In this document: piece after piece, positions 46,236 through 55,312 of the stretch
How positions within the stretch are numbered: the first letter of the stretch is position 1
Layout of the letters: each line of letters starts with the position of its first letter
DNA from: Tumebacillus permanentifrigoris
GTDB taxonomy: Bacteria > Bacillota > Bacilli > Tumebacillales > Tumebacillaceae
DNA: 64,000 nt
Assembly (NCBI RefSeq): GCF_003148565.1
Contig: NZ_QGGL01000014.1
Coordinates: 1-64,000 of the forward strand
Direction of reading: 5' to 3'
The notes under the pieces: model-generated
What the model saw: only the letters and a program-made list of their open reading frames with translations
Database searches by the model: none
What the model was told of the DNA's origin: nothing
Program-made: the position numbers and the translations under genes

Positions 46236-48467
46236 ATGAAGGACACGGTGGGCATTGAACGCCTGATTGAAAAAGTAAGCCGTTATGCCAGCCCCGAAGA
46301 CGTGGCGATGCTTCGTCGCGCCTATGAGGCTGCCGAATTGGCACACCGTGGACAGACTCGCCGCTCTGGGGAACCGTACATCATGCATCCGGTTGCTGTC
46401 GCCGAGATCCTCGCAGGTCTCGAACTGGATGCGGTCACGCTGTCTGCAGCACTTCTACACGACGTCGTTGAGGACTGCGACATCACGGCACAACGGTTGG
46501 CCGAGCAATTCGGCTCGGAGGTGTCCGCGCTCGTCGATGGCGTCACGAAGCTCGAACGGATCAAGTTCAACTCCAAGGAGGAGGCGCAAGCGGAAAACCT
46601 CCGCAAGATGTTCATGGCGATGGCCAAGGACATCCGCGTCATCCTGATCAAGCTGGCCGACCGCCTGCACAACATGCGGACGCTCAAGCACCAACCGACG
46701 GAGAAGCAGGTGCGCATCGCAACGGAGACGCTGGAAATCTACGCACCACTCGCGCATCGTCTGGGCATCTCGACGATCAAGTGGGAGCTCGAGGACATCT
46801 CTCTACGCTACATGAACCCGCAGCAGTACTACCGCATCGTTAACCTCATGGCGAAAAAACGCCGTGAACGCGAGGAATACGTGCAGGAAGTCATCGATTA
46901 TGTCCGTGAGAAAATGGGCGAGTTGGACATTCAGGCCGACCTCTCCGGTCGCGCCAAGCATCTCTACTCCATCTATCGCAAGATGACCAACTACAACAAG
47001 CAGTTCAACGAGATCTACGACTTGTTGGCTGTGCGCGTCATCGTCAACAACATCAAGGACTGCTACGCGATCCTCGGCATCGTCCACACGATGTGGAAGC
47101 CGATGCCGGGTCGCTTCAAGGACTATATCGCGATGCCCAAAGCCAACATGTACCAATCGCTCCACACCACGGTGGTCGGCCCGCGCGGCGAGCCGTTGGA
47201 GATCCAGATCCGCACGTGGGAGATGCATCGCACGGCGGAGTACGGCATCGCAGCTCACTGGCTGTACAAGGAAAGCGCAGCCCAAGCTGGCAAGGACAAG
47301 GAGAAAGACAAGGACACCACCGGTGCGGCCTCTGCAGGTGTGAAGGACGCGTCGTTCACGCAAAAACTTGCGTGGTTCCGAGAAATTCTCGAATGGCAGC
47401 AGGACTTCAAGGACGCGCAAGAGTTCATGGAGACGCTGAAATTTGACTTGTTCGCTGACGAGGTCTTCGTGTTCACTCCGAAGGGTGACGTCATCAACTT
47501 GCCCGCCGGTTCCGTTCCGATCGACTTCTCGTATCGCATCCACACCGACATCGGCAACCGCACGATCGGGGCCAAGATCAACGGGAAAATTGTCCCGCTC
47601 GACTACAAGCTGAAAACGGGCGACATCGTGGAAGTGCTGACATCGAAGCACTCCTACGGTCCAAGTCAGGACTGGATCAAAGTCGTCAAGTCCTCCCAAG
47701 CGAAGTCGAAGATCCGCCAATGGTTCAAGCGGGAGAAGCGCGAGGAGAACGTCTCCAAAGGTCGTGAAGCGATCGAGCGCGAAGTGAAAAAGCACGGCAT
47801 CGAACTCTCGTACATGTCTGACAAGAACTTGGATGAGATTGCGCACAAGTTCAATTTTACCAAGGTCGAAGACATGCTCGCGGCCGTCGGCTATGGTGGC
47901 TTCTCCGCTCACCAAGTCGTCACCCGCTTGGTCGACAAGATCAAAAAGGAAGCGCCACCCGTCGAATTGGTGAAGCTCCCGGAACTCAAGCAAGAGCCCA
48001 AGAAGCAGAAAAAAAGCAAGCTCGGCATCCGCGTCAAAGGCATCGACAACATGCTCGTGCGCTTCTCTCGCTGTTGCAACCCGGTGCCTGGCGATGACAT
48101 CAAGGGCTACGTCACGCGTGGGCGTGGAGTGTCTGTTCACCGCAACACCTGTTTGAACTTGGAAGCGGTGGAGGCGGATGAAGGCAACCGCCTGATCGAA
48201 GTCGAGTGGGACATGGACAGCAGTGCGCAGTACAATGTCGAGATCGAAGTGACCGGACTTGATCGCCGTGGGTTGATCACCGAGGTGATGATGGCGATTG
48301 CCGACTCCAAGACGGACATCACCGCCGTTTCCGGTCGTGCCGACAAGCGCAAGATGGCGACGATCTCGCTCTCGATCAACATCCGCAACGTCGACCACCT
48401 GCATACGGTCGTCGAGAAGATCAAGCGCGTGAAGGACATCTACACCGTCCGCCGGATCATGCAATAA
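46236..48467 (+). CDS. relA: bifunctional (p)ppGpp synthetase/hydrolase (Rel)
   Basis: 743 residues. The HD hydrolase domain (about 25-175) has LLHDVVEDC, and the synthetase domain (about 230-345) has [21 protein letters not shown] domain starts near 400 ([15 protein letters not shown]), then a helical/zinc-finger part with [19 protein letters not shown] and a C-terminal ACT domain. It makes and removes the stringent alarmone. ATG 46236 after GGAGGCGGTAGAG; the frame is open further up into apt. Both active sites appear intact. Confidence 0.94.
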   Translation: MKDTVGIERLIEKVSRYASPEDVAMLRRAYEAAELAHRGQTRRSGEPYIMHPVAVAEILAGLELDAVTLSAALLHDVVEDCDITAQRLAEQFGSEVSALVDGVTKLERIKFNSKEEAQAENLRKMFMAMAKDIRVILIKLADRLHNMRTLKHQPTEKQVRIATETLEIYAPLAHRLGISTIKWELEDISLRYMNPQQYYRIVNLMAKKRREREEYVQEVIDYVREKMGELDIQADLSGRAKHLYSIYRKMTNYNKQFNEIYDLLAVRVIVNNIKDCYAILGIVHTMWKPMPGRFKDYIAMPKANMYQSLHTTVVGPRGEPLEIQIRTWEMHRTAEYGIAAHWLYKESAAQAGKDKEKDKDTTGAASAGVKDASFTQKLAWFREILEWQQDFKDAQEFMETLKFDLFADEVFVFTPKGDVINLPAGSVPIDFSYRIHTDIGNRTIGAKINGKIVPLDYKLKTGDIVEVLTSKHSYGPSQDWIKVVKSSQAKSKIRQWFKREKREENVSKGREAIEREVKKHGIELSYMSDKNLDEIAHKFNFTKVEDMLAAVGYGGFSAHQVVTRLVDKIKKEAPPVELVKLPELKQEPKKQKKSKLGIRVKGIDNMLVRFSRCCNPVPGDDIKGYVTRGRGVSVHRNTCLNLEAVEADEGNRLIEVEWDMDSSAQYNVEIEVTGLDRRGLITEVMMAIADSKTDITAVSGRADKRKMATISLSINIRNVDHLHTVVEKIKRVKDIYTVRRIMQ

Positions 48468-48480
48468 GGAGTTACGCCGT

Positions 48481-48930
48481 ATGAGAATCGTAGTTCAACG
48501 CGCAGCTTCTGGCCGCGTCACCGTCGAGGGTGCCGTAACAGGCGAGATCGGCCAAGGATTGGTGTTGCTCGTCGGCATCACGCATGAGGACACCCAAGCG
48601 GATGCGGATTACCTCGTTGACAAGGTGCTCAACCTGCGCATTTTTGAAGACGAGTCAGAGAAAATGAACCATTCCTTGCTCGACATCGGAGGCGCTCTGC
48701 TGTCCGTGTCCCAATTCACGCTCTATGGCGACTGTCGCAAGGGCCGCCGCCCGAACTTTATGGAAGCGGCCAAGCCCGACGTGGCTCAAGAACTGTACGA
48801 ATACTTCAACGAGCGGGCACGCAGCTTCGGTGTGCGCGTCGAGACCGGCGTGTTTGGCGCGATGATGGACGTCGAGCTGGTCAATGACGGTCCTGTCACC
48901 CTGTTGCTCGAATCCAAACGTACCTTTTAG
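48481..48930 (+). CDS. dtd: D-aminoacyl-tRNA deacylase
   Basis: 149 residues. Removes D-amino acids from tRNA. Diagnostic segments are [16 protein letters not shown], the [10 protein letters not shown] motif and the C-terminal [11 protein letters not shown] with the cross-subunit Gly-Pro. Thirteen nt after relA with AAGGAG, thus the last gene of the recJ-apt-relA-dtd operon. Confidence 0.95.
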   Translation: MRIVVQRAASGRVTVEGAVTGEIGQGLVLLVGITHEDTQADADYLVDKVLNLRIFEDESEKMNHSLLDIGGALLSVSQFTLYGDCRKGRRPNFMEAAKPDVAQELYEYFNERARSFGVRVETGVFGAMMDVELVNDGPVTLLLESKRTF

Positions 48931-48932
48931 GC

Positions 48933-48967
48933 AAAAGACCGCGGTCCACCGACGCGGTCTTTTTTTT
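48933..48967 (+). terminator. terminator of recJ-apt-relA-dtd
   Basis: AAAAGACCGCG / CGCGGTCTTTT with a T run. Confidence 0.9.
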
Positions 48968-49007
48968 GTCCACCCCGAGTAGGAGTAGACAGAGGGGGGA
49001 CGCACGC

Positions 49008-49250
49008 ATGGCGGAAGGTACGGGGAAGACCCGAATCAAGGAAGTCAAACTGGAGTTGTACATCGACGAGGAGGTCCGTGCCGCCCTGCGGGCGATCGTC
49101 GACGGGAGGCGGGACACCTTGGAACTGAACTACGTCTACTTCCGACACTTGTTGATTGAAGACTTGAAGCATGAAGGCTACAAAGTGTCGCAAGTGAAGA
49201 TACCGGTCGGTCGGATCGTCAAGCTGAAAGTCAAAGCGATCAACGGCTAA
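49008..49250 (+). CDS. small protein of unknown function (80 aa)
   Basis: A short basic/acidic protein (KEVKLELYIDEEVRAALRAI, HLLIEDLKHEGYKVSQVKIP) with predicted strand-helix-strand character and no signal peptide. I recognise no family. GAGGGGGGA lies 6-8 nt before the ATG, and the gene is bracketed by terminators, which supports real expression. Confidence 0.65.
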   Translation: MAEGTGKTRIKEVKLELYIDEEVRAALRAIVDGRRDTLELNYVYFRHLLIEDLKHEGYKVSQVKIPVGRIVKLKVKAING

Positions 49251-49271
49251 ACGGCACAAACACACGAGAGC

Positions 49272-49308
49272 AAGCACCCGGTTCGCAGTGGCGGATCGGG
49301 TGCTTTTT
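49272..49308 (+). terminator. terminator of the 80-aa gene
   Basis: AAGCACCCG / CGGGTGCTT with TTTTT. Confidence 0.82.
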
Positions 49309-49359
49309 ACAATCGTTCCAAACATGAAGTTATTGTAGTTAAATAGTGGGTGTTTAGCA

Positions 49360-49388
49360 TTGACAGAAATAAGTAACGGAACGATAAT
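49360..49388 (+). promoter_or_regulatory. strong promoter of the type II synthase operon
   Basis: Perfect TTGACA, 17-nt spacer, GATAAT, about 90 nt ahead of the first gene. The surrounding 150 bp are AT-rich. Two TTTAGC strings lie about 55 bp apart and flank the promoter; they may be regulator sites. No FapR-type palindrome was seen. Confidence 0.75.
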
Positions 49389-49477
49389 TGTATTTAGCCA
49401 ATAGATTAATTAAACGACACTTATTCTGAGTACTCATCTGTAAAGTACATACCTCGACATGGGAGTTGGGTGAGAGG

Positions 49478-49900
49478 ATGGACATTCAAGCAATTCAAGA
49501 GCGTATCAATCAACGGTATCCGTTCCTGTTGATCGACCGGGTATTGGAGGTAGAACCATTCGTTCGATCAGTTGCGTACAAGAACGTGACAATCAACGAG
49601 GCATTTTTCGCCGGGCACTTCCCGGACAATCCGGTTATGCCGGGCGTGTTAATCATTGAATCGATGTCTCAAGCAGGTGCCATGATGTATCCAAAAGCCA
49701 AGAACGGGTATATCGCTGGCATCGACAAAGTCAAGTTCTTAGGACTTGTCCGCCCTGGGGACCAGTTGGTCACAGAGGCGGTCAACATCCAGAAGGCTGG
49801 AGCTTTTGCAAAAGTGCAGGTCACTGCAAGGGTTGATGGCAAGGACGTCGCCCGTGCTCAGATCACTTATTACATGGAGTTTGAGGAGGAAAAAGAATGA
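49478..49900 (+). CDS. fabZ: 3-hydroxyacyl-ACP dehydratase (FabZ-type)
   Basis: 140-residue hot-dog enzyme. The active-site helix reads FFAGHFPDNPVMPGVLIIE, with catalytic His and, later, Glu. It removes water from 3-hydroxyacyl-ACP to give the trans-2-enoyl thioester. First gene of a compact operon of ketosynthases, ketoreductase and ACPs, so here it probably serves that pathway and not general fatty acid synthesis. ATG at 49478 (GGTGAGAGG just upstream); TTG at 49466 is possible. Overlaps the next gene by 4 nt. Confidence 0.88.
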   Translation: MDIQAIQERINQRYPFLLIDRVLEVEPFVRSVAYKNVTINEAFFAGHFPDNPVMPGVLIIESMSQAGAMMYPKAKNGYIAGIDKVKFLGLVRPGDQLVTEAVNIQKAGAFAKVQVTARVDGKDVARAQITYYMEFEEEKE

Positions 49901-51033
49901 GTACACGGGTTGTTCTGACCGGCCTCGGAGTGGTTTCTTCGATCGGGACGGACAAGGAAGCTTTTCTTGAAGGTCTGTTGGATGGCCGGAGCGGGATCGC
50001 GAAGGTTACCCGTTTCACCACAGAGGACGGCGAGGACGTATTTGCTGGCGAAGTGGTGGACACGCAGTTCAACGGTGTTCTCGAAAAAAGCGCCCTCCGC
50101 CGGATGGATCGCTTCACGATCCTCAATATCGCAGGTGTGCAACAAGTCGTCGAAGATGCTGGGTTGACCCGTGAGCAGCTGGCAGACATCGGCGAAACTG
50201 TCGGCCTGATCCTGAACACCTCGTTTGGCTCTTGGCATTCTACGAATGTGTTCACGAATCAGATCATCGAAGACGGTCCGGCGTTCACATCGCCGCTCGT
50301 ATTCCCGAACACCGTCTTGAACGCAGCACAAGGTCAAGTGGCGATTCGCTTCCAGACCAAGGGCCCGACCACGACGCTGACCGGGATTCCGGGCATCACC
50401 TACGGGCTGGATCTGATCCGCTCCGGCCGTGTTAACCAATTGATCGCAGGTGGCGTGGACGAGTTGCATGCCAACGCAGCCAAGGCGTATGCAGTTGCGA
50501 ACATGGCGGTGATCGACGAAGCGGGTCAAGGTATGCGACTGGGCGAAGGCATCGGCGGCATGTTCATGGAGACGTTGGAGTCGGCAGAGCAGCGCGGGGC
50601 GCACGTCTACTGTGAAGTGCTGTCCTACGGCATCGCCTGCGACCCGAACCTCAGCCAGAACTATTCGCAAGCTGACACAACTGGGGAATCCATCGCCTAT
50701 GCGATGCGCCAAGCCTTGAGCGAAGCAGGGCTCCAGGTGCAGGACATCGACGCGATTCTCGTCGCGGCGAACGGCTGCTCCGCATTTGACCAAGCAGAAG
50801 CAAACGCAATCGCTGACGTATTCGGTGACGCAGCGGCCAACGTGGCGCAACTGCAACTGAAAACGCAGATCGGAGAAACATTTGGCGCCTCGCATGCGAT
50901 TGCAACTGTCGCCGGAGCGCTGTTCCTCGACAAGCAAGTTTGGCCGGGTGAGGAAAAAGCGTTGACCCACATTTTGGTCAACGGCATCGAGATCGGCGGG
51001 AACCAAGTCTCCGTCGTCCTGAAGCGAGTCTAG
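49897..51033 (+). CDS. ketosynthase-like protein lacking catalytic residues (chain-length-factor type)
   Basis: 378 residues with the thiolase fold of FabF (start STRVVLTGLGVVSSIG; end GNQVSVVLKRV). The nucleophile elbow that normally holds Cys reads TTLTGIPGITYG, the HGT motif reads ANGCSAFD, and the second His (KSxxGH) reads KTQIGETFG, so Cys and both His are gone and only Lys stays. This is what separates KS-beta/chain-length factors from KS-alpha in type II polyketide systems. An intact KS is encoded later in the same operon and is the likely partner. GAGGAGGAAA precedes the ATG. Confidence 0.8.
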   Translation: MSTRVVLTGLGVVSSIGTDKEAFLEGLLDGRSGIAKVTRFTTEDGEDVFAGEVVDTQFNGVLEKSALRRMDRFTILNIAGVQQVVEDAGLTREQLADIGETVGLILNTSFGSWHSTNVFTNQIIEDGPAFTSPLVFPNTVLNAAQGQVAIRFQTKGPTTTLTGIPGITYGLDLIRSGRVNQLIAGGVDELHANAAKAYAVANMAVIDEAGQGMRLGEGIGGMFMETLESAEQRGAHVYCEVLSYGIACDPNLSQNYSQADTTGESIAYAMRQALSEAGLQVQDIDAILVAANGCSAFDQAEANAIADVFGDAAANVAQLQLKTQIGETFGASHAIATVAGALFLDKQVWPGEEKALTHILVNGIEIGGNQVSVVLKRV

Positions 51034-51061
51034 AGTCTACTCTTCAAGGAGGTCACAATCT

Positions 51062-51805
51062 ATGTTGCTGAAAGGCAAGACGGCGATCATCACCGGGGCA
51101 TCGCGCGGCATCGGACGTCAAGTCGCCATCTCTATGGCGGAGGCTGGTGCGAACGTGGTGATCAACTACCGCAGCGACAGCAAGTCTGCGGAGGACGTCA
51201 AAGAACTGCTGGAGTCCAAAGGCCACAATGTACTGCTGTTCCAAGGATCGGTCGACGACATGGAAGCGATGACACAGATGGCGAATGCAACCGTCGAGAA
51301 ATTTGGCGGCATCGACATCCTCGTCAACAACGCGGGCATCTTGCTCCCGAAGTTCCTGATGATGACCAAGCCGGATGAGTGGGAACAAACCCTGAACATC
51401 AACCTCACAGGTGTATACAACTGCATCAAGAGCTCGTTGCGTCCGATGATCGAAAAACGCTGCGGTCGCATCGTCAACATCTCGTCGGTGGCTTCGCTGT
51501 CTGGCATCCCTGGACAAGCTGCCTACGCGACGACCAAGGCGGGGATCAACGGCCTGACCCGAGTCCTGTCCAAGGAATTGGCAGGCTTCGGGATCACCGT
51601 CAATGCGCTGGCACCGGGCTTCATCGAAACGGATATGACGGCGATCTTCAACGAGAAGAAAACCAAGGAATATTACGACATGATCCCGTTGAAAAAATTC
51701 GGCAAGCCGGAAGACATCGCGAACATGGCTGTGTTCCTGTCATCCGATCAAGGCCAGTACATCACCGGCCAGATCATCGCCATCGACGGCGGGCTGTCCG
51801 TCTAG
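51062..51805 (+). CDS. fabG: 3-oxoacyl-ACP reductase (FabG-type ketoreductase)
   Basis: 247-residue SDR with the full set of motifs: TGASRGIG (about 12), NNAG (about 90), Ser in NISSVAS, YATTK as Y-x-x-x-K, and a C-terminal IAIDGGLSV. Reduces 3-ketoacyl-ACP with NADPH. AAGGAGGT lies 8 nt before the ATG. In this operon it would perform the ketoreduction of each cycle. Confidence 0.9.
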   Translation: MLLKGKTAIITGASRGIGRQVAISMAEAGANVVINYRSDSKSAEDVKELLESKGHNVLLFQGSVDDMEAMTQMANATVEKFGGIDILVNNAGILLPKFLMMTKPDEWEQTLNINLTGVYNCIKSSLRPMIEKRCGRIVNISSVASLSGIPGQAAYATTKAGINGLTRVLSKELAGFGITVNALAPGFIETDMTAIFNEKKTKEYYDMIPLKKFGKPEDIANMAVFLSSDQGQYITGQIIAIDGGLSV

Positions 51806-51829
51806 ACATTACCCTGAGGAGGCAGACAA

Positions 51830-52090
51830 ATGGAATCCGTGAAAACGCTCGAACTGCGCGTCAAGCAGTGTATCATCAACCGTCTGGGTCTGGATGTGTC
51901 GGCCGACGAAATCGAAGACGATGCGCCGTTGTTCGGTGAAGGTCTGGGTCTCGACTCGATCGACGCACTGGAGCTCGTCATCGCAATCGGCAAGGAATTT
52001 GACGTGGCGATCGGCGACGACGACATGGGCATCTTCCAATCGGTGAACCGGATCTGTGAATTCATCCGCACCGCACGCCCGGAACTGTAA
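51830..52090 (+). CDS. acyl carrier protein 1
   Basis: 86 residues. The phosphopantetheine site is the Ser of GLDSIDALEL (about residue 43), with an acidic helix II as in carrier proteins. GDDDMGIFQSVNRICEFI ends it. It carries the growing acyl chain as a thioester. GAGGAGGC precedes the ATG. Nearly identical to the following ACP. No phosphopantetheinyl transferase is in the window. Confidence 0.9.
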   Translation: MESVKTLELRVKQCIINRLGLDVSADEIEDDAPLFGEGLGLDSIDALELVIAIGKEFDVAIGDDDMGIFQSVNRICEFIRTARPEL

Positions 52091-52129
52091 GACCTCAAAT
52101 CGATCGAAAGAAAGGAAGTGCAACTCACG

Positions 52130-52384
52130 ATGGCAACCACACTGGAACATCAAGTCAAAGAATGTATCATCAACCGTCTGGGTCTCGACGTAACGGCGGA
52201 GGAGGTCGAAGACGACGCTCCGCTGTTCGGTGAAGGTCTGGGTCTCGACTCGATCGACGCACTGGAACTGGTTATCGCAATCGGCAAGCAATTTGAAGTA
52301 TCGATCGGCGACGACGACATGGGGATCTTCCAATCGGTAAACCGCATCTGTGAATTTATCCGTATCGCTCGTCCGGAACTCTAA
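52130..52384 (+). CDS. acyl carrier protein 2
   Basis: 84 residues with the same GLDSIDALEL serine site and a nearly identical body to ACP 1, including long identical DNA stretches, so a recent tandem duplication. The ATG at 52130 follows AAAGGAAG; a GTG 12 nt upstream is part of that site region. Tandem ACPs raise throughput in polyunsaturated acyl and polyketide synthases. Confidence 0.9.
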   Translation: MATTLEHQVKECIINRLGLDVTAEEVEDDAPLFGEGLGLDSIDALELVIAIGKQFEVSIGDDDMGIFQSVNRICEFIRIARPEL

Positions 52385-52405
52385 GCGCTGAGGGGGTTGC
52401 ACACG

Positions 52406-53614
52406 TTGAGACGAATTGTCATCACCGGAATCGGCGTCCTGTCAGCGATCGGCAACGGCAAAGAGGAGTTTCTCGAAGGTCTGTTGACTGGCCGCTGCGG
52501 CACTGCACCGATCCAATCGCTCGTCGAGATCGAGCGCTATCCGTTCCAATCCGGGGCGGAGATCAAAGGGTTTACCCCGGAGAAATTCGGCGTGACGGAG
52601 TGGAGCTCCTTTGATGAGACCACCCAGACCGCTATCGCCGCAGCCAAGATGGCGATGCAAGACGCGAGCCTGCAAGGGAGCGAGTTGAACTCCTTCCGCA
52701 CAGGCGTCTCGATTGCCACATCGCTTGGCGGCGTCAACGCTCGCGAACGTTTTTACCGTGAGAAAAAAGCGACGGGCGAGTCCCGTCACGAATACATCCT
52801 CAATGTCCCGACCTCGGTCATCGCAGGGAACGTGGCCAAAGAAATTGGCGCTCGTGGCCCGCTCTCCACGGTCGTGACGGCTTGTGCAGCGGGTGGTAAT
52901 GCCATCGGTTGTGCAACCGACTACATCCGCGATGGCAAGGCGGACGTGATGATTGCCGGCGGGGTTGACCCGTACTCCGCGATCTCCTTCAGTGGGTTCA
53001 CCGTTCTGAAGTCGCTGTCCAAGTCTTCCTGCCGTCCGTTTAACGAAGACCGTGACGGTCTGACGCTCGGCGAAGCGTCTGTGATCGTCGTGATGGAAGA
53101 ATTGGAGCATGCAGTCGCACGCGGCGCACGCATCTATGCGGAAGTGCTCGGCTACGGCATCTCGAACGATGCGTACCATGCGACCTCCCCGGACCCGAAG
53201 GGCGGCGGCGCGATCCGTTCGATGCGCGCAGCACTTCGTGATGCAGGCATGACGGCGGAAGATGTGGAGTACATCAACGCCCACGGCACCGGCACTCCGT
53301 ACAACGACTCGATGGAACTGCTCGCGATCCAAGAAGTGTTTGGCGATCGTGCCAAGCAAGTTCCGATCTCCTCCTCGAAGTCGCAGCTCGGACATACGCT
53401 GGGCACAGCGGGCGCGATTGAGTTCGTGACCTCCGTGTTGGCGCTGTACCACAAATTCCTTCCGGCGACGATCAACTTCGAGCATCCGATGGAGGAGGGC
53501 TTCGACTTCATTCCGAACGAAGTTCGCCACCAAGCGGTGCGCACCGTGTTGTCCAACTCGTTCGCATTTGGCGGTAACACGGCGTCTGTCGTGATTGGTG
53601 CCTACGGAGAATGA
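52406..53614 (+). CDS. active beta-ketoacyl-ACP synthase (KS-alpha, FabF-type)
   Basis: 402 residues. The catalytic triad is intact: Cys in VVTACAAGGNAIG (about 158), His in NAHGTGTPYND (about 292) and His in KSQLGHTLGTAGA (about 330). It condenses malonyl-ACP with the acyl chain. The TTG at 52406 after GAGGGGGT gives RRIVITGIGVLSAIG; an earlier TTG lies in the ribosome site. It probably forms a heterodimer with the degenerate KS of the same operon. The stop overlaps the thioesterase start. Confidence 0.9.
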   Translation: MRRIVITGIGVLSAIGNGKEEFLEGLLTGRCGTAPIQSLVEIERYPFQSGAEIKGFTPEKFGVTEWSSFDETTQTAIAAAKMAMQDASLQGSELNSFRTGVSIATSLGGVNARERFYREKKATGESRHEYILNVPTSVIAGNVAKEIGARGPLSTVVTACAAGGNAIGCATDYIRDGKADVMIAGGVDPYSAISFSGFTVLKSLSKSSCRPFNEDRDGLTLGEASVIVVMEELEHAVARGARIYAEVLGYGISNDAYHATSPDPKGGGAIRSMRAALRDAGMTAEDVEYINAHGTGTPYNDSMELLAIQEVFGDRAKQVPISSSKSQLGHTLGTAGAIEFVTSVLALYHKFLPATINFEHPMEEGFDFIPNEVRHQAVRTVLSNSFAFGGNTASVVIGAYGE

Positions 53615-54078
53615 CGATGAACCTGCCGCTCGGGTTCCATCATTCCTTGCTCGTGCGCTTCCATGAAGTTGACTCCATGCAAGTGGTGCACCACAGCCAG
53701 TACTTAGTCTGGTTGGAGTCGACGCGCTGGGCGTTTGCCAGAGATGTGCTCGGCATCGGGCCGACTGACTTTGACAAACTGGGCTTCCATCTGCCGGTCG
53801 TTCGCGCGCAGCTCGACTACGTGGACTCCGCGAACTTGGAGTCGGAGATCGTGGTGGTCATGCACTATCTCTTGCAGGACAAGACACTGGTCTCGTTCAA
53901 GTACCGGGCCTATGACCAAAAGACCGGCAAGCTGGTCTTGCGCGCCCGCACCGACCACGCGTTGGTCTCGAACACCACCAAGAAATTGCTGGTGCAGTGG
54001 CCGAATCGTTGGCAAGAGGTGTTAGGACAAGCCTTGGAAGAGCATCCTGAGTACTTCATGCAAGACGGTGCCAAGTAG
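53611..54078 (+). CDS. acyl-thioesterase, YbgC/4HBT hot-dog family
   Basis: 155 residues. The segment RFHEVDSMQVVHHSQYLVWLE holds the family Asp and the long helix of the 4HBT fold. Such enzymes hydrolyse acyl-CoA or acyl-ACP. As the last gene of the operon, overlapping the KS by 4 nt, it likely frees the finished chain. Ends at a bidirectional terminator. Confidence 0.85.
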   Translation: MTMNLPLGFHHSLLVRFHEVDSMQVVHHSQYLVWLESTRWAFARDVLGIGPTDFDKLGFHLPVVRAQLDYVDSANLESEIVVVMHYLLQDKTLVSFKYRAYDQKTGKLVLRARTDHALVSNTTKKLLVQWPNRWQEVLGQALEEHPEYFMQDGAK

Positions 54079-54081
54079 GCG

Positions 54082-54115
54082 AAAAAAAACACCCCTCGCA
54101 GGAGGGGTGTTTTTT
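54082..54115. terminator. bidirectional terminator (thioesterase / DUF2203)
   Basis: AAAACACCCCTC GCA GGAGGGGTGTTTT, followed by T run. Confidence 0.93.
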
Positions 54116-54118
54116 GCA

Positions 54119-54517
54119 TTACTCGATGGGTTTGCGACCGATGAAGCCTTCGTAAACGCCATGCCAATGCGTGATCTCTGATTCGCCGAGCCTCCAGCAG
54201 AGGAAGACCTCTTGGCCACCTTGGTAGGCGTAGAAATCACACAACCCCGTGTCGATGTCCTTGACCTCCACGCCGGTGTCCAAGATCTGTTGGAGCATCG
54301 AATTGGCGCTCCACATCAGGAACTCCAGTTCGGCTTCCTCTTGGAAAAAGTAATCGTTGCGCACCGTGGCGGCGTTGGTCAGGGAGACCTTGGTTTCTTG
54401 GAGGCGTTGGTGCTTGGTTTTCAAGTCGCGCTTGAGCGCTTGCAGTTGGTGCAGCATCTGTTCCAATCGCGGCACGAGGGCGTTGGCCTCGGCCAGCGTG
54501 AAGTATTTTTTGCCCAC
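54119..54517 (-). CDS. DUF2203 family protein
   Basis: 132 residues. The start KKYFTLAEANALVPRLE and the end CWRLGESEITHWHGVYEGF are the hallmarks of DUF2203, a helical family of unknown function with conserved Trp-His residues. The GTG at 54517 follows GGAGGGG. It is the third gene after phnD-phnE on the minus strand, 13 nt after phnE, so it is probably co-transcribed. Confidence 0.82.
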   Translation of the reverse strand: MGKKYFTLAEANALVPRLEQMLHQLQALKRDLKTKHQRLQETKVSLTNAATVRNDYFFQEEAELEFLMWSANSMLQQILDTGVEVKDIDTGLCDFYAYQGGQEVFLCWRLGESEITHWHGVYEGFIGRKPIE

Positions 54518-54530
54518 GTTTTCCCCTCCG

Positions 54531-55298
54531 TTAGATCGTGCGTTTGCGAACATATCCACCGATGGTGTCGATCAGGACGACCAGCAACATGATCACGAGC
54601 ACCTCGACGGCGACCGCCTGGTACTCGAAGACTTTAAAGTCGAGGAACAGCATGTTGCCCAATCCGCCTGCGCCGATGAACCCGAGCACCAGCGACGTGC
54701 GGATTGCGACTTCCAGTCGGTAGAAGTATTGCGAGTAGATGTTCGGCAGGATGTCAGGCAGAACGGCGAATCTCAAGACATGCAAGCGGTTGCCACCGGT
54801 GGCGATGATCGCCTCCTGTGGGCCTTTCTCTGCCGCCTCGATCAGTTCGGCGATCAACTTTCCGAGCACCCCGACGTTGTGCAACAGGATGGCGACCACT
54901 CCGACAAAGGGGCCCAGTCCAAGGGTCGGTACGAACAGCAGGCCCCAGACGATCTCTGGCACAGAGCGGATAAAACTGAGCAGGGTGCGCAACAGGGTGT
55001 GCATCCAGCGTGGAACCGGGGTGGTGCGGGCGGTGATAAAACTGAACAACAAGCCGAACACCAAGCCAAAACTGGTGCCGACAAACGCGATCTGCAGCGT
55101 GATCAGCGAGTTGGACAGCGCCTCTCCTAACACGTTCCACTGCGGAGGTAGCCAGTTCTCGGTGATAAAAGAGAACGTGGTGCCGAGGTGGAGCAGTTGG
55201 GTGAGGTCAAATTCAGTGGCACCCATGCTCCAGACTAGCAGTGCGAGCAAGGCGAGCCAGAGCCACCATTTCCGTACTTGGGCGAATCGGTTGGGCAT
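54531..55298 (-). CDS. phnE: phosphonate/phosphite-type ABC transporter permease PhnE
   Basis: 255 residues with about six membrane helices and the permease loop EAIIATGGNRLHVLRFAVLP typical of PhnE. It forms the channel for phosphonates, phosphite or similar oxyanions. ATG 55298 follows AGGTG, just after the phnD stop. No ATPase gene (phnC) lies next to it, which is unusual. Confidence 0.87.
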   Translation of the reverse strand: MPNRFAQVRKWWLWLALLALLVWSMGATEFDLTQLLHLGTTFSFITENWLPPQWNVLGEALSNSLITLQIAFVGTSFGLVFGLLFSFITARTTPVPRWMHTLLRTLLSFIRSVPEIVWGLLFVPTLGLGPFVGVVAILLHNVGVLGKLIAELIEAAEKGPQEAIIATGGNRLHVLRFAVLPDILPNIYSQYFYRLEVAIRTSLVLGFIGAGGLGNMLFLDFKVFEYQAVAVEVLVIMLLVVLIDTIGGYVRKRTI

Positions 55299-55312
55299 GA
55301 AGTTCACCTACA

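Noticed and set aside
46803-48464. Minus-strand frame of 553 codons opposite relA
   Set aside because: Shadow frame; relA motifs on the plus strand are intact throughout.
49312-49477. FapR operator in front of the synthase operon
   Set aside because: No TTAGTACCTAGTCTTAA-like palindrome was found, so control by the fatty acid repressor is not supported.
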